In this document: one piece after another, positions 47,190 through 59,481 of the stretch
Numbering within the stretch: position 1 is the stretch's first letter
Layout of the letters: each line of letters opens with the position of its first letter
Assembly: GCA_038025085.1 (NCBI GenBank)
Contig: CM076145.1
Coordinates: 20,097,557 to 20,161,556 of the forward strand
DNA from: Tetragonia tetragonoides
Lineage: Eukaryota > Streptophyta > Magnoliopsida > Caryophyllales > Aizoaceae
Reading direction: 5' to 3'
DNA: 64,000 bases
Program-made: the position numbers and the translations under genes
Notes under the pieces: generated by a model
The model's input: the letters and a program-made list of their open reading frames with translations, nothing else
The model's database searches: none
What the model was told of the DNA's origin: nothing

Positions 47190-47720
47190 ATTTTTTCCAA
47201 CGAAATATTTTATTGTTAACCTTCGGCACAGGGTTCCCCTTCGACTTATAATCGAAGGACGTTTATTGTGTGACCTACAGCATAGTGTCACCCTTCGACT
47301 AAAAATCGATGGATTTTTATCATTTATTATTCCTAACGAAATATTTTATCTTGTAACCTACAGCACAGGGTTCCCTTTCGACTGATAATCGAGGACGTTT
47401 ATTGTGTGACCTATAGCACATGGTCTCTCTTCGACTAAAAATCGAAGGATTTTTATCATTTTTTATTTCTAACGAAATATTTATTGTGTAACCTACATCA
47501 CAAGGTTACCCTTCGACTGATAATCGAAGGACGTTTATTGTGTGACCTACAGCACAGGGTCTCCCTTCGACTGATAATCGAAGGATTTTTATCATTTATT
47601 ACCTATTTTTAATGAATATTTTATTGTGTGACCTACAGCATAGGATCCCTCCATTCGACTGATAATAGAAGGATGTTTATTGTGTGACTTACAGCATAGG
47701 GTCAAACTCTTAATCAAATA
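47190..47720. repeat. Tandem hairpin array, about 7 units, GyB
   Basis: The same unit as at 43640-44565, with the inverted pair CCTTCGA-N(7)-TCGAAGG. Hairpins lie near 47245, 47305, 47390, 47447, 47520, 47573 and 47664. There are about half as many units as in GyA. Confidence 0.85.
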
Positions 47721-47876
47721 AGTCGGGGAAGATTATTAGTTAATCTAAAATGATTGTTTTTTTCTAACTATTGGTTGTCACCTCACTCAGTTTGCCTGTT
47801 TGTCGAATCATGCATGTATTAGAACTGGAATAGTTTGACCTTCACTCTAATCAAGCTCGGCCATAGTAGGGGATCC

Positions 47877-49151
47877 TATAGACACCAACAGTTGTGTCTA
47901 TGTTAAGTCCCCTTAAAACCCGATGATGAAAGGATTGGATTTTCCTTGAACTTAGGTCGCGAAAATAATTGCTTTGAAAATTAGCCCCGTTCATTTGAAT
48001 TAACCGGTAGAAGCCTTATATACAGGTGATCAAAACCAGTTGGACTCAACTCTTTTGGAGTCCAAACCTGACAAATAGGCCTCTTTGAGCCCAAGACCCC
48101 AAAAGGGAACCCAAACCCTTGGGTAAACCCTTGGTCAAACAAGGGAGCTCAGTCAATCCCGCGTGGACCCCCTCGAAATAGCCTCCCCCGCTTAGAAAAC
48201 ATGTCAGGCGCCTATGCAGCCAGGCCGCTCCTGGTCCAAGCGGCCATGCTTGAGTTCAAGCGGTGGCCACAAGGACAAGCGGCTATGCACAGGCCAAGCG
48301 ACTTGGCCGCTTGCCTAGCGGCTGAGCCGCTTGGCCTAACTGCATGACCGCCTGGACCCTTTCTCGCGGACGGTAAATTCGAGGCCCATCCGATTTCCAT
48401 GCCAAACCCTGGCACCTCCCCCTCTTCTATATAAACAACCCTTAGGGTTCAGTTGAAGAGGTTGGGAATTTTAGGTTGGACATTCTCTAGAGAGGTTGGT
48501 CTTATGTTGGCAGTTAGAGGCTCCTAAGTAATCTATCTCATAATAAACCCTAAATTCTGATTCTACACCTTCGTTAGGCTAGCCCTAGCACCAAAAAATA
48601 AACCTTCATACTTCATCAGGAGCAAGAGTTCAAGCATTAAACCCAATAAGTTCATTATGAGCATCCAGGTAATCCAACCTGAGGGTTTTCATTAAATTTT
48701 ATATTTGCTTGATAAGTTGTTAAAGTGGTCACATTAGTAATATTTGTGTTCAACCCATTAGTTAAAACTAGGAACTTGGACAAATTGAACCTTGTTTAGA
48801 ACCGTAGCATTAATAATTGCATTGAATTGATTAGTAGAGGCCGTTGTCAATAATGTGCTAGTTGGGTGCCTAATTCCTTTCTAACTCGTACTCACGCCTT
48901 CGAACTCATTTATGAAGTCAATTTTGCCAATAGGATTGGGCTGCACAGGAATCGAGCTGACGTCATTTTAGACTATTGACTTGATTTCAAGGGTTCCAAA
49001 ATTCCTTAAATTTGGTGGCGACTTCCGACAATCGTAATCATGTCCCTAGTACAAAGGATAAATCTTCACGTGCATTCACACTCAAAAGATTAATGAACAA
49101 TGACGTTTTCCTAGGCTAGCCGTCGTCCTCAAGAAATCCAGGTAGTCTACA
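47877..49151 (+). repeat. GyB 3' LTR
   Basis: It starts TATAGACACC and ends TAGTCTACA. It is shorter (1275 bp) than the GyA LTRs because a stretch after 48720 is lost. TATATAAAC stands at 48428 and a GC palindrome array at 48200-48360. A purine tract (AGTAGGGGA) precedes it. To its right begins GyC RNase H. Confidence 0.88.
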
Positions 49152-51630
49152 CACTCCTACTCCAAATCCTTTTTGGATAAATGCTCTGTCATAATATAGT
49201 TGTCGTGTCTCATTGTCTAGAGTCATAACTCCTTCATCTGGGAAGTGATATTCTTCATTTTGGTCGGGTTCGTCTATGGCTTGATCGGTTATATATTCCG
49301 AAATAGCATGTCCTTTGATTTCCCTTTGGTGCTCGAACCTGAGGTCGTATTCGGATAAAAGGACTGTCCATCTTGCTATACTACCGTTTAGAATGGGCTT
49401 TTCAAATATATATTTTAGAGGATTTTCTCTCGATCTTATGTGGATCGTATGTTGCAGCATGTAGTGTCGTGGCGGCTAAAGCAAGACATGTTTTTTCCAA
49501 AGGGGAATAACGGGTTTCGTACTTAAGAAACTTTTTACTCATGTTGTAGATGGCTTTTTCATCTTTGTCTATTTCTTGGGCTACCATGGCCCCCATTCAT
49601 GACTCTGTGAATGTTAGGTAGAGGATTAAAGGCATGCCTGGAGTGGGCGATACTAGCACGGATGGTTCGGACAAATAGGCCTTGATTTTGTCAAAGGCTT
49701 TTTGGCATTGTTCGTCCCAATCGGTTTTCACCTCTTCCTTGAGTTTCTTAAATATAGCCAATTTAGAAATGCATCGACTAATGTACTGTATTCTTCCTAA
49801 GAAGCCCTTGATCTCCTTTTCTGTTTTCGGAGAAAGCATGTCTATTATGGCTTTGATCTTGGATGGATCAATTTCCATCCCTCGAGTGCTTATGTCGAAT
49901 CCTAAAAGATTGCCGGATGTTACTCCGAACTCACACTTTTTGCGATTAGGTCTCATGTTGTCCTTCCTAAGTCTATCAAAGAACTTTTAAAGTGAGGGTA
50001 CATGCCCTTCTCTTTCTTCAGACTTTATGATCATGTCTTCCAAGTATATTTCTGCTTCTTTGTGTATCATATCGTGAAGAAAGGTGGTTGCGGTTCTTTG
50101 ATATTTAGCCCCTTCATTCTTAAGCCCATATGGCATTACAGCGTAGCAATAGGTTCCCCATTGGGTGATGAATGTTGTCTTCTTTTTATCCTCTTTGTCC
50201 ATCAAGACTTAGTTATACCCTGCGTACCCGCCCATGAATGACAGGAGGGCGTGTCCAGCTGTATTGTCTACTAAGACATCTATGTGGGGTAGTGGAAAGT
50301 CATCCTTGGGGCTTGCTTTGTTTATGTCCCTGAAATCCACACACATTCGTACTCGTCCATCCTTCTTTGGGACTGGAATGATGTTGGCTACCCAATCAGG
50401 GTAATTGGCCACTCTTATGAAGCCTGCATCGAGTTGTTTTTGGACCTCTTCTTTGATATTAAGCGCCCATTCCGGTTTCATTCTTCTTAGCTTTTGCTTT
50501 GACTGGTTTACAGAGAGGTTTTAACGGGATAGTATGTTGAGCAATGTTGCGATCTATACTAGGCATGTCCTTGTAGGACCAGGCAAATACATCTGTATAA
50601 TTCTTTAGGAGTGTTACGAATTATTTGCGTTCATTAGAGGTTAAAGACAAGCCTATTTGCACGTGGCGTGGCTCATCATTAGTTGCAATATTTATTGTCT
50701 CCGTTTCTTCGACTATTGATGTCTTTTGTTCATGTTCGATTAGTGCTTTGACTTCTTTCGGCAAATCAGTTATGTCGTTAAAATTATTAGCAACAAGGCA
50801 ATCCGAGTAAACAGAATCGACACTCATGACGTTAATAGAAGCGGACAATACATCAATGAGGTCGTCACTAGCGACCTTAGTAGCAACAAATTTAGACTGG
50901 GGTAGAGTATATGACACTTCTAGGATAATAGACTCAGAATCAGAATCAGAATTGGGCCTTTCTGAACTTGTACTTGTCTCCTTCTACTGGAGCCCACTTC
51001 GTCTCGTGCTTCCACGTGGCGCGATGGGGCCCGATTGGGGAAATCATCTTGGACGGATCGAAACCTTCATTGAAAAGCACGGTAAGGGGAAGTTTGCCCA
51101 TTGCCCATTGCCTCATTGTATTGACGACGTTCTTCACCAAATAATAACCCAACGCTGTTGGCTTCCATGTCATTAGCCCAATCTTTAGTGGATTGGTCCT
51201 CTTTGAGAGGTGATGGTGCCTCTTCATTCATAGTGAAACATTCTTGAAAGGCCTCAAGGCCTGGAACTAGAATCCCATTGGTTGCATATGGTTCGGGAAA
51301 TCCGTAGTAGGGGTATGGATTGCCTTCTTGAAGAAATTGCCCATTGAGAGTAAGGGGGTATAGACCCAGGTCATGTAGGATGGACTTGTTGGCCGCACGA
51401 GCTTTCTTTCTAGCCACTTGCTTAGATATGTAGGCTCAAAGTTCTTGCTTAGTAGGCTTGTAGCCTAGCCAAAATAGATCATTCTTGATCTTAGTATTCC
51501 AGTAAGGTTGGGTTACCTTGGGGCGAGGGCCCAAAGTGTTCCCTGGAAAGTAGCATTGCTTTCTTAATAGGGTATTCACGTCAAGTGTGGGTCTATTGTT
51601 TCTATGAATCAAGGGTATCTTTTCAAGGCC
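49152..51630 (-). pseudogene. GyC RT linker, reverse transcriptase and RNase H
   Basis: From 51417 down: LDLGLYPLTLNG-like linker, NSVGLLFGEERRQYNEAMGN, SIVEETETINIATNDEPRHV, RT with FRDINKASPKDDFPLPHIDV, MPYGLKNEGAKYQR. The catalytic motif reads YLEDM (50033-50047) instead of YVDDM, and the upstream motif reads SFMGGYAGYN instead of SFMDG. RNase H has MGAMVAQEIDKDEKAIYNMS and RYSPLEKTCLALA. The second RNase H begins LYYDRAFIQKGFGVGV and is cut by GyB. There is a stop at 50209 and frameshifts near 50500 and 51100. The RT is inactive. Confidence 0.82.
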
Positions 51631-52284
51631 TCATAGTTCTTCATCTTGCTCATTGTGATCTTTCTTTAAGACTGGAGCTTTTTCCTCCTGGGCTACCATA
51701 GTATTAGCGCAGACTTCCAGAGTGGATCCTGCTAGAGATAGCTTTACCTTTTGGTGAAGGGTTGAGGCTACAACACTAAGCCCATGCAACCAAGGCCTTC
51801 CTAAAAGTAGGTTAAAGGTGGCTGGAATATCTATGACATGGAAATGGACTAGTTCTTCAATGGGCCCAATGTTAATATTCATAGAGAATGTGCCTATAAT
51901 ATTTCTTTTGGAGTTTTCATAAGCCCTTAGTCCTTGTGTCGAATGCGCGAGGTTATCGAAGTCTTTTTTGAGGTGTTCAGCTGTCCTCAAAGGGCACACT
52001 ACAACAGAGCCATTGTCAACTAAAGTCATAGGGACTTGCGTTTGTTGACATATTACAGTTAAATATAGAGCTTTGTTATGATGAAAGCCTTCGGGTGGAA
52101 GATTCTTATCAGAAAAGGTGATGGGTGTGGAAGACTTCCCTTTCACCAGGAGGTTAACCACATCCCCGGGAGTAGCATTTGGAGAGATAGTTGTTGCATT
52201 TACCTCATCTAGCATGACCCTACTGTGAGTGATAGAAGTAGTCAACAAATGCGAAATGGATATGTCAGCTTTTGTCCTTTGCAA
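51631..52284 (-). CDS. GyC aspartic protease region
   Basis: This is an open frame of 217 codons. It has TLVDNGSVVVCPLRTAEHL, the retropepsin active site in the DNGS form typical of Tat/Athila elements, and a downstream FNLLLGRPWLHGLSVVAS flap/helix region. It would cut the polyprotein. It is the only gypsy protease left in the window. It is separated from gag by CoD, so it cannot be made as part of a GyC polyprotein. Confidence 0.8.
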   Translation of the reverse strand: MQRTKADISISHLLTTSITHSRVMLDEVNATTISPNATPGDVVNLLVKGKSSTPITFSDKNLPPEGFHHNKALYLTVICQQTQVPMTLVDNGSVVVCPLRTAEHLKKDFDNLAHSTQGLRAYENSKRNIIGTFSMNINIGPIEELVHFHVIDIPATFNLLLGRPWLHGLSVVASTLHQKVKLSLAGSTLEVCANTMVAQEEKAPVLKKDHNEQDEEL

Positions 52285-52308
52285 TTGCGTAAGGATGTTA
52301 GTTCTATC

Positions 52309-52909
52309 TGAAGGAATTTCTAACCACTAACATGATCATACATGCATAATAGAAATTCGATTAACCCAGAAAATATGTGATTACTGTAATTAAATATCAA
52401 ATCGAAATCCTACCTCACTTTGGTCGCTTGTTGGATGAACAGTGGTTGGGTATGGATGAACACGATAGATGTCGTGCCTCAATTGGTATCCACACACAGG
52501 CTCGAATCCACACGTCAGTATGCTAGTACAGCAATCCCGTTCACAACCTCCGTTCTCTCCTTACTCTAATGACACACAGTTAGGGTTTTGTGAAAACTGA
52601 TTATCACGTGTGACCCTAACTGATCAGAAGTCACGATATATATAGGGAGGTAGGAGGGATGATTAGGTTAAGTGTGTAATGGGCCTAATCCGAATTAGAC
52701 CCTTCTAATCAAACGAGCCTGTTAAGTGTGCGACCCTGCTGGTTTACTTAATGTGGCAGTAAGTCCAAAACTCTTTTCGGGCCCACAAACCGTAATTGGT
52801 TTCTAGCAAAACATTACGATTACCCATATTAAGTAAAGATCGATTTCCATAGTCCAACCAATAATGCGATTATTAATTCTTATGATTAGTTCATAGGGCA
52901 AATCCAGCA
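52309..52909 (-). repeat. CoD 3' LTR
   Basis: On minus it starts TGCTGGATTTGCCC and ends CCTTCA. The minus-strand TATATATA box is near 52635. Confidence 0.9.
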
Positions 52910-53654
52910 ATCTCCCACTTGCAGTATAGCTAATCATACATCGATGATCCCTTTGTCATGTGATACCTAAATTGACCATAAGGAAGGAGTAGTGTCATCC
53001 CTATATAGTTCAATTATGACTTTCTCGATTCCGTAGTTAAACTGTTTAAAACAAACGATTGACTTTCAATCCATTTGAGCACGACCATGCATTTCACAGT
53101 TTAAACTCATCGAGGGGCCCACAGATATCTTACTCCCATTATATGAGAGTGACAAATCCCATCTTGCTCACTCACATTCCTCCGCATGACTTACAACACA
53201 TCATTCAATTATCTTTATAGTCATCCGATTAAGGATTAACGTTTGATAATATCAAGATATGCTAAACATCATGTAGGAAACCATGGTGAGTTCAGGTCAA
53301 AAGATCAAATTAAAACTTGCATATGAAAAACATTGATGACGCTTATATAACAATCCTTTCAATGTTTTTGAAATGGGTCGGTCCAATGCAATGTTCTCTA
53401 ACATTTATCCATGTGATCAATTTCATATCTCATAATTATGACCTGTGAAACTTGGTCTTCAATCAATCCACATGATAGTCTCAATAGTTATCAAATTCCC
53501 ACAAATAATGATAGACTACGGACAATTAGAATAATTATATTTATAAAAATAGAGTCTCACAATCATGTCACATACTTGATGATCTACACCATATAAATTA
53601 TTCATTGGGACAACAATAAATAAATCGAACATAAGTCACAAAATAAACCTCCCA
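52910..53654 (-). other. CoD 3' untranslated region and polypurine tract
   Basis: Non-coding. On minus, GCAAGTGGGAGAT next to the LTR is the polypurine tract. Confidence 0.7.
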
Positions 53655-55687
53655 CTAGGACAGAGAACAATCATTCATGAATCTAAGTCCTTGTGTAATA
53701 GTATGACGCTCATGCTTATCCTGTGGTAGAGGCTTAGTCAACGGATCAGCAATGTTCATTTTCGATGATACTCTGCACACCTTGACATCTCCCATTTGTA
53801 CAAAGCTTCGTATCAAATGGTAACGTCTAAGTATATGCCTAGTTTTCTGATGATCCATAGGCTCCTTCGCCAGTGCAAAGGCCCCATTACTGTCACAATA
53901 AAGGTCCATGGGATTCGAACTACTAGGTATCAGCCCAAGTTCAATGATGAATTTTCGAATCCACACTGCTTCTTTTGCTGCTTCAGAAGCAGCAATATAC
54001 TCGGCTTCTATTGTAGAATCAGCAACTGTATCTTGTTTGGAACTCTTCCAACTAACTGCTCCTCCATTCAGAATGAATACAAATCCTGACTGCGATCGAG
54101 AATCATCCTTATCCGTTTGGAAGCTTGCATCAGTGTAACAACTTACAGTGAGTTCCTCTTCACCATCATAGACAAGAAACACATCCTTAGTCCTTCTCAA
54201 GTACTTGAGGATGCTCTTGACTGCGACCCAGTGACTTTCACCTGGATTAGATTGGTATCTACTCGTCATGCTCAAAGTATAAGCAACGTCAGGACGAGTA
54301 TACATCATGGCCATACATGATAGAACCTATAGCAGAAGCATAAGGAATTCTACTCATGTGATCTCGCTCATCTTGTGTCGAAGGACACTGAGTCTGGCTA
54401 AGAGTTATGCCATGTGACATGGGAAGATTACCTTTCTTGGAATCTTGCATGTTGAACCTTTTCAACACCTTATCTACATAGGTACTCTTGCTTAAGCCCA
54501 AGAGTCTTTTTGATCTATCTCTATAGATCCTAATCCCCAAGATATAGGTTGCCTCTCCCATGTCTATCATTGAGAAACACTTTCCCAAAAAGGCCTTGAC
54601 TAACTGAAGTGTAGGAATATCATTTCCAATCAGTAATATGTCGTCCACATATAAGACCAAGAATACCACAGCGCTCCCACTAACCTTTTGTAAACACAAG
54701 GTTCTTCTTCGCATCTAAGGAAATCAAACTCTTTGATTGCCTCATTGAAGCGAAGATTCCAACTCCTAGATGCTTGCTTCAATCCATAAATAGATCGCTG
54801 AAACTTGCATACCTTTCCTCCTGGTGATGTGAAGCCCTCGGGTTGTGTCATGTACACATCCTCTTCCAGGTTTCCATTAAGGAAAGCTGTCTTCACATCC
54901 ATCTACCATATCTGATAGTCATAATATGCAGCAATGGCAAGGAGTATCCTAATGGATTTAAGCATTGCGACGGGTGAAAAGGTTTCATCATAATTTATCC
55001 CATGAATTTGATTATAGCCTTTTGCCACCAATCGTACCTTGAATATATAAACATTCCCATGCATGTCAATTTTCTTCTTGAAAACCCATTTACACTCAAT
55101 GGTTTTTACGCCATCAGGTGGGTCTACCAAAGTCCATACTTTGTTTTCATACATGGAATCCATTTCAGATTTCATGGCTTGAAGCCATTTGTCGGAATCT
55201 AGGCCCATCATTGCTTCCGTGTAGGTCATAGGCTAGTCATCCTCTATTAATAATATATGACGATGTTCAGTCACCAAGAAACCATATCTAATGGGTTCTC
55301 GGCGCTCTCTTTCAGACCTACGAGGGGATGGTGCCACAGGTGTAGCTACTACAACATCTTGTAAACTACTTTGAGTCTCCTCAGAAATTGGAGTACTCTC
55401 CTGTGGCTCTCGAACCTCTTCGAGTTGCACTTTACTCCCACTGGTTCCTTTAAAATGAAACTCTCTTTCTAAGAAGACACCATGTTGAGCCACAAACACT
55501 TTGTTGTCGGTGGGATGGTAAAAGTAATATCCTTTAGTTTCTTTAGGATATCCCACAAAGAAGCATTTATCAGATTTAGGTCCAAGCTTATCAGAAAGTA
55601 AACGTTTTACATAAGCTTCACAACCCCAAATCTTTAGAAAAGTCAAGCTGGGAACTTTTCCCGTCCATTTCTGAAATGGTGTCTTTT
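53655..55687 (-). pseudogene. CoD reverse transcriptase and RNase H
   Basis: In pieces that overlap in different frames: 55646-55233 (integrase tail and linker), 55229-54903 and 54902-54630 (ECKWVFKKKID, MDVKTAFLNGNLEEDVYMT), 54714-54289 (LYVDDILLIGND) and 54314-53655 (RNase H with CYTDASFQTDKDD, ADSTIEAEYIAASEAAKEAV). Breaks: TAG near 55231, a stop near 54903, a frameshift near 54690 and one near 54310. All catalytic residues are visible. Confidence 0.88.
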
Positions 55688-56299
55688 CTACTGATTTTGA
55701 TGGACCCTGTTAAGTGTGAACGCGGCTGTCTCAAGAGCATATCCCCAAAAAGATAATGGAAGACTAGTAAGGCTCATCATTGATCGAACCATGTCTAACA
55801 AAGTTCGATGTCTCCTCTCCAATACACCATTCCATTGAGCTGTACCTGGAGGGGTGAGTTGTGAAACAATTCCACAATCTTTCAAATGACTATCGAACTC
55901 TTGGCTTAGATACTCACTCCCCCGATCTGATCGAAGGGCTTTAATCTTTTTTCCAAGTTGATTTTGTACTTCATTCTGAAACTTCCTGAACTTTTCAAAG
56001 GATTCAGATTTATGCCTCATCAAGTAGACATAACCATACCTGCTGAAGTCATCAGTAAAGGTAATGAAGTAGTGGTAACCTCCTCTAGCAACTGTGCTTA
56101 ATGGTCCGCATACATCAGTATGTATGAGGCTTAATAAATCACTTGCTCTCTCAATGTGACCAGTGAAAGGTGCCTTAGTCATCTTCCCTAATAAACAAGA
56201 CTCACATGTCTCAAATTACTCAAAGTCAAATGAGTTTAAAAGTCCATCATTACGGAGCTTTTGAATACGTTTCTCATTTATATGTCCAAGACGACAATG
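55688..56299 (-). pseudogene. CoD integrase
   Basis: Open from 56182 with TDVCGPLS, FTDDFSRYGYVYLMRH, LRSDRGSEYLSQEFD and NGVLERRHRTLLDM (D, D, E present). The zinc region is upstream, where stops fall near 56298 and 56218. A frameshift after TLNRVHQN near 55690 cuts the C-terminus. Confidence 0.87.
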
Positions 56300-57641
56300 T
56301 CAAAGGCAAGTTGGGTTAGAGTCATTTGATTTGAGCCTCTTAGTAGTTATGTTATAAACTGGAATTTTAAGGTCTAGAACATAAAGACCATTTTTCATTG
56401 GACCGCTACCATAAAATATATCATCTTTATAAAAGGAACAACATTTGTTCTTAATCACAAACACAAAATCTTCAAAGTCCAAAATGGAAACAGAAATAAT
56501 ATTCCTGCTAATGGCAGGTACATAATAACAATTATTGAGTTCTAAAACCAATCCAGATGGCAAACATAAATAAAATGTTCCTACAGATAACGCAGCAACT
56601 CTTGCTCCATTTCCAACGCGCAGGTCCACTTCTCCTTTTGCCAAAGTCCTACTTCTCTTTAGTCCCTGCACATTTGCACAAATGTGAGCACCACATCCGG
56701 TATCTAATACCCAAGAAGTAGAATTTGAAGAAGTAAATACATTTACTTCTATATTATAACATTTACCTGAAGTTGAAGGAACACTTCTCTTGTTCTTCTT
56801 CAGATCCTCCAAATATTTCTTGCAATTCCTATTCCAATGCCCAAGCTCATTGTAGTAGAAGCACTTGGTTTCATCATTAGGACGAGACAAGGGTTTGAAG
56901 TTAGGCTTTCCTTTGGGTTGATTCACAATTGGACCCTTCATGATAGCCTTTCCATTGTCCTTAACTTGACCATGTTTCTTAAACTGGCCCCCTTTTCTAA
57001 CCATTAGAACATTGGGAGTTGGGTCCTTCTTGACATTTTGCTCAGCAGTTTTAAGCATCCCATGCAGCTCAGCCAATGACTTGTTAAGATTATGCATATT
57101 ATAGTTCATAACAAAAGTATCATAATCATTAGTCAATGACGCTAAGATGATATCAGTGGCCAACTCTTGACCCATTGGGGAGCCCAGTTTTTCCAAGTAC
57201 TCAACATAACCAATCATCTTGATCACATGAGGATTAACTGAACTTCCTTTCCCCATCTTGCACTTAACCAAGTCAGACACAGTGTTAAACCTCTCAGTTC
57301 GTGCTTGCTCCTGAAACATTCCTTTCAGGCTCTCAATCATCTCATAAGCCTCCATACTTTCATATCGCTTCTGAAGCTCAAAATTCATGGTGGCTAGCAT
57401 GAGACAACTGACATCAATTGAATCATCTTTAAGCTTCTGATAAGCATTCCTCTCAGCATGAGGAGCATTGGTAGCAGGAGCCTTCTTGGGGGAATGGTTT
57501 CTCAAGGACATATTCCTTTTTCTCTTGTTTGAGAACAATTCTCAAGTTTCGATACCAGTCCAAGAAATTGGTTCCATTCAGTTTGTCCTTCTCAAGGACG
57601 GATCGCAGTGAAAATGAGTGTGATGGTGTAGGGTTTGACAT
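56300..57641 (-). pseudogene. CoD gag and protease
   Basis: ATG at 57641 (MSNPTPSHSFSLRS). A 1-nt shift near 57490 splits the first 55 codons from the rest, which is open for about 410 codons to 56300. The zinc knuckle reads CFYYNELGHWNRNC: the second Cys is Tyr, so zinc binding is doubtful. The protease active site SWVLDTGCGAH is intact. CoE shows the reverse, an intact knuckle and a deleted protease site. Confidence 0.87.
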
Positions 57642-58859
57642 TATCTACAACAAATGTACAAAGATTTTAGTGACTTATTTCATAAAAATTTCGTTAGCAA
57701 TTTAACAAAATAACTCCACTATATTAATGTGACAGATATCCCTATAAAATATAGTGGAGCCAAGGTCCATATTTCCTAAGTATCAAGTAAGCTTTGGCTT
57801 ATCACTTTACACTTAGTTATTTAGGTAAGTAACCCTTTACTAATTGTATCTTATACAACTCCTGGTTGTTGGGATGACATCATATGTCCCGGCTCCCAAC
57901 TCTATGCCTTAAGGCCCAAAACTGTTTTGATAGCCTTATTAAGTAATCCAATTTATACATATGGGTAATTGTTACTCATCCTAACAGACTTGAGTAATTA
58001 AGGATGCTCTACTTTGGCAGACACATTTTAATGAACCAAGTCCTAATAGGTGTATTAAATTCGAAAGGGATCAAGTTAAGTTAATATTACTAAGGGATGT
58101 GATTGATTATATGGAGTTGAGTTTCATGCAAACATAACAATAAATATAATCGACAGTAAATAAGCGGAAGCATAAATAATAACACATGTGATATAGTATG
58201 GCCCCCTAAGCTATGGTGATCTAATCTCCACTCTTTGCTTCTTCCATATAGTAGTTGGGTGGTCATCTCCATGATATCCTTTGACCTTCATGAGCTTGAT
58301 TTTACAATCAACTATATCATAAAAGTTTCACTACTACGCTAGCAATAATCTAATTATTACATTCAAAGAAACGACACGCAGGTCGTATTTAATAATTACA
58401 TTCAAATAAACGACACGCAAGCCGTATTTAAAACCAAAATAAAATTATGGGCCATACTATTCACCATACCATACCATTCAACATCATGTGAACTAAGATA
58501 TCATATATCAAACATCAAAGAATTGTGATGGCATAAAAATAAATCATCATTCCCACAAACAAGCGGAACCATGCAGGGGTCAAGTTTATCTATGTGAATT
58601 CGTCAAACAGTAGCATACAGAATTACAATGACTTGCATTCAAACAACATGCTATTTGTAATATACGAATCTAAACATATGAACTATTCATACAGACATGC
58701 TTTCAAAGACAGAAAAATACTATCATGCTCAGATCCGAATATTAAAAAAAAAAACAGAAAACGAATCACACATAAACATGTATTATACACATATCATGAT
58801 TTCGAACTTATTAATATATCTACCATATATCATATATTCGAAGACAGTAAAACACAAGC
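57642..58859 (-). other. CoD leader
   Basis: AT-rich and non-coding, collinear with the CoE leader. Confidence 0.6.
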
Positions 58860-58872
58860 GGCTCTGATACCA
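58860..58872 (-). promoter_or_regulatory. CoD primer-binding site
   Basis: On minus this is TGGTATCAGAGC, one base from the LTR. It is the Met-tRNA type. Confidence 0.9.
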
Positions 58873-58873
58873 C

Positions 58874-59476
58874 TGAAGGAATTTCTAACCACTAACATGA
58901 TCATACATGCATAATACAAATTCGATTAACCCAGAAAATATGTGATTACTGTAATTAAATATCAAATCGAAATCCTACCTCACTCCTTGGTCGCTGGTTG
59001 GATGAACAGTGGCTGGGAATGGATGAACACGTCAGATGTCGTGCCTCAACTGGTATCCACACACAGGCTCGAATCCACACGTCAGTATGCTAGTACAGCG
59101 ATCCCGTTCACAACCTCCGTTCTCTCCTTACTCTAATGACACACAGTTAGGGTTTCGTGAAAACTGATTATCACGTGTGACCCTAACTGATCAGAAGTCA
59201 CGATATATATAGGGAGGCGGGAGGGCTGATTAGGTTAAGTGTCTAATGGGCCTAATCCGAATTAGTCCCTTCTAATAAAACGAGCCTGTTAAGTGTGCGA
59301 CCCTGCTGGTTTACTTAATGTGGTAGTAAGTCCAAAACTCTTTTCGGGCCCACAAACCGTAATTGGTTTCTAGCAAAACATTACGATTACCCATATTAAG
59401 TAAAGATCGGTTTCCATAGTCCAACCAATAATGCGATTATTAATTCTTATGCTTAGTTCATAGGGAAAATCCAACA
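58874..59476 (-). repeat. CoD 5' LTR
   Basis: On minus it starts TGTTGGATTTTCCC and ends CCTTCA. It is very similar by eye to the 3' copy. Confidence 0.92.
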
Positions 59477-59481
59477 CTATC

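Larger units (their letters stand above)
1..49151 (+). mobile_element. GyB: outer Tat/Ogre-type Ty3/gypsy element, left end outside window
   Basis: The window opens inside an LTR that matches the LTRs at 27202, 44711 and 47877. A gypsy body follows in four pieces (7039-9145, 18094-18863, 23412-27201, 46252-47876), then a 3' LTR ending at 49151. The pieces read in order as RT linker/RT, RNase H, integrase, antisense gene 1, hairpin array and LTR. Each gap is filled by an element with its own ends: a CACTA, a copia, a solo LTR and a gypsy. The body lacks PBS, leader, gag and protease, so the 5' LTR joins directly to the RT linker. Right of 49151 the sequence is the RNase H of a minus-strand gypsy (GyC), so GyB inserted there. 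The left TSD lies outside the window. Confidence 0.85.
52309..59476 (-). mobile_element. CoD: Ty1/copia retrotransposon, minus strand, in GyC
   Basis: LTRs of 603 bp (58874-59476, 5') and 601 bp (52309-52909, 3'). A perfect TSD CTATC flanks it (52304-52308, 59477-59481). The PBS (reverse complement of TGGTATCAGAGC) is at 58860-58872. It is the same family as CoE and about as long (7168 bp). It is less damaged than CoE; gag, protease, integrase, RT and RNase H are all present. Confidence 0.93.
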
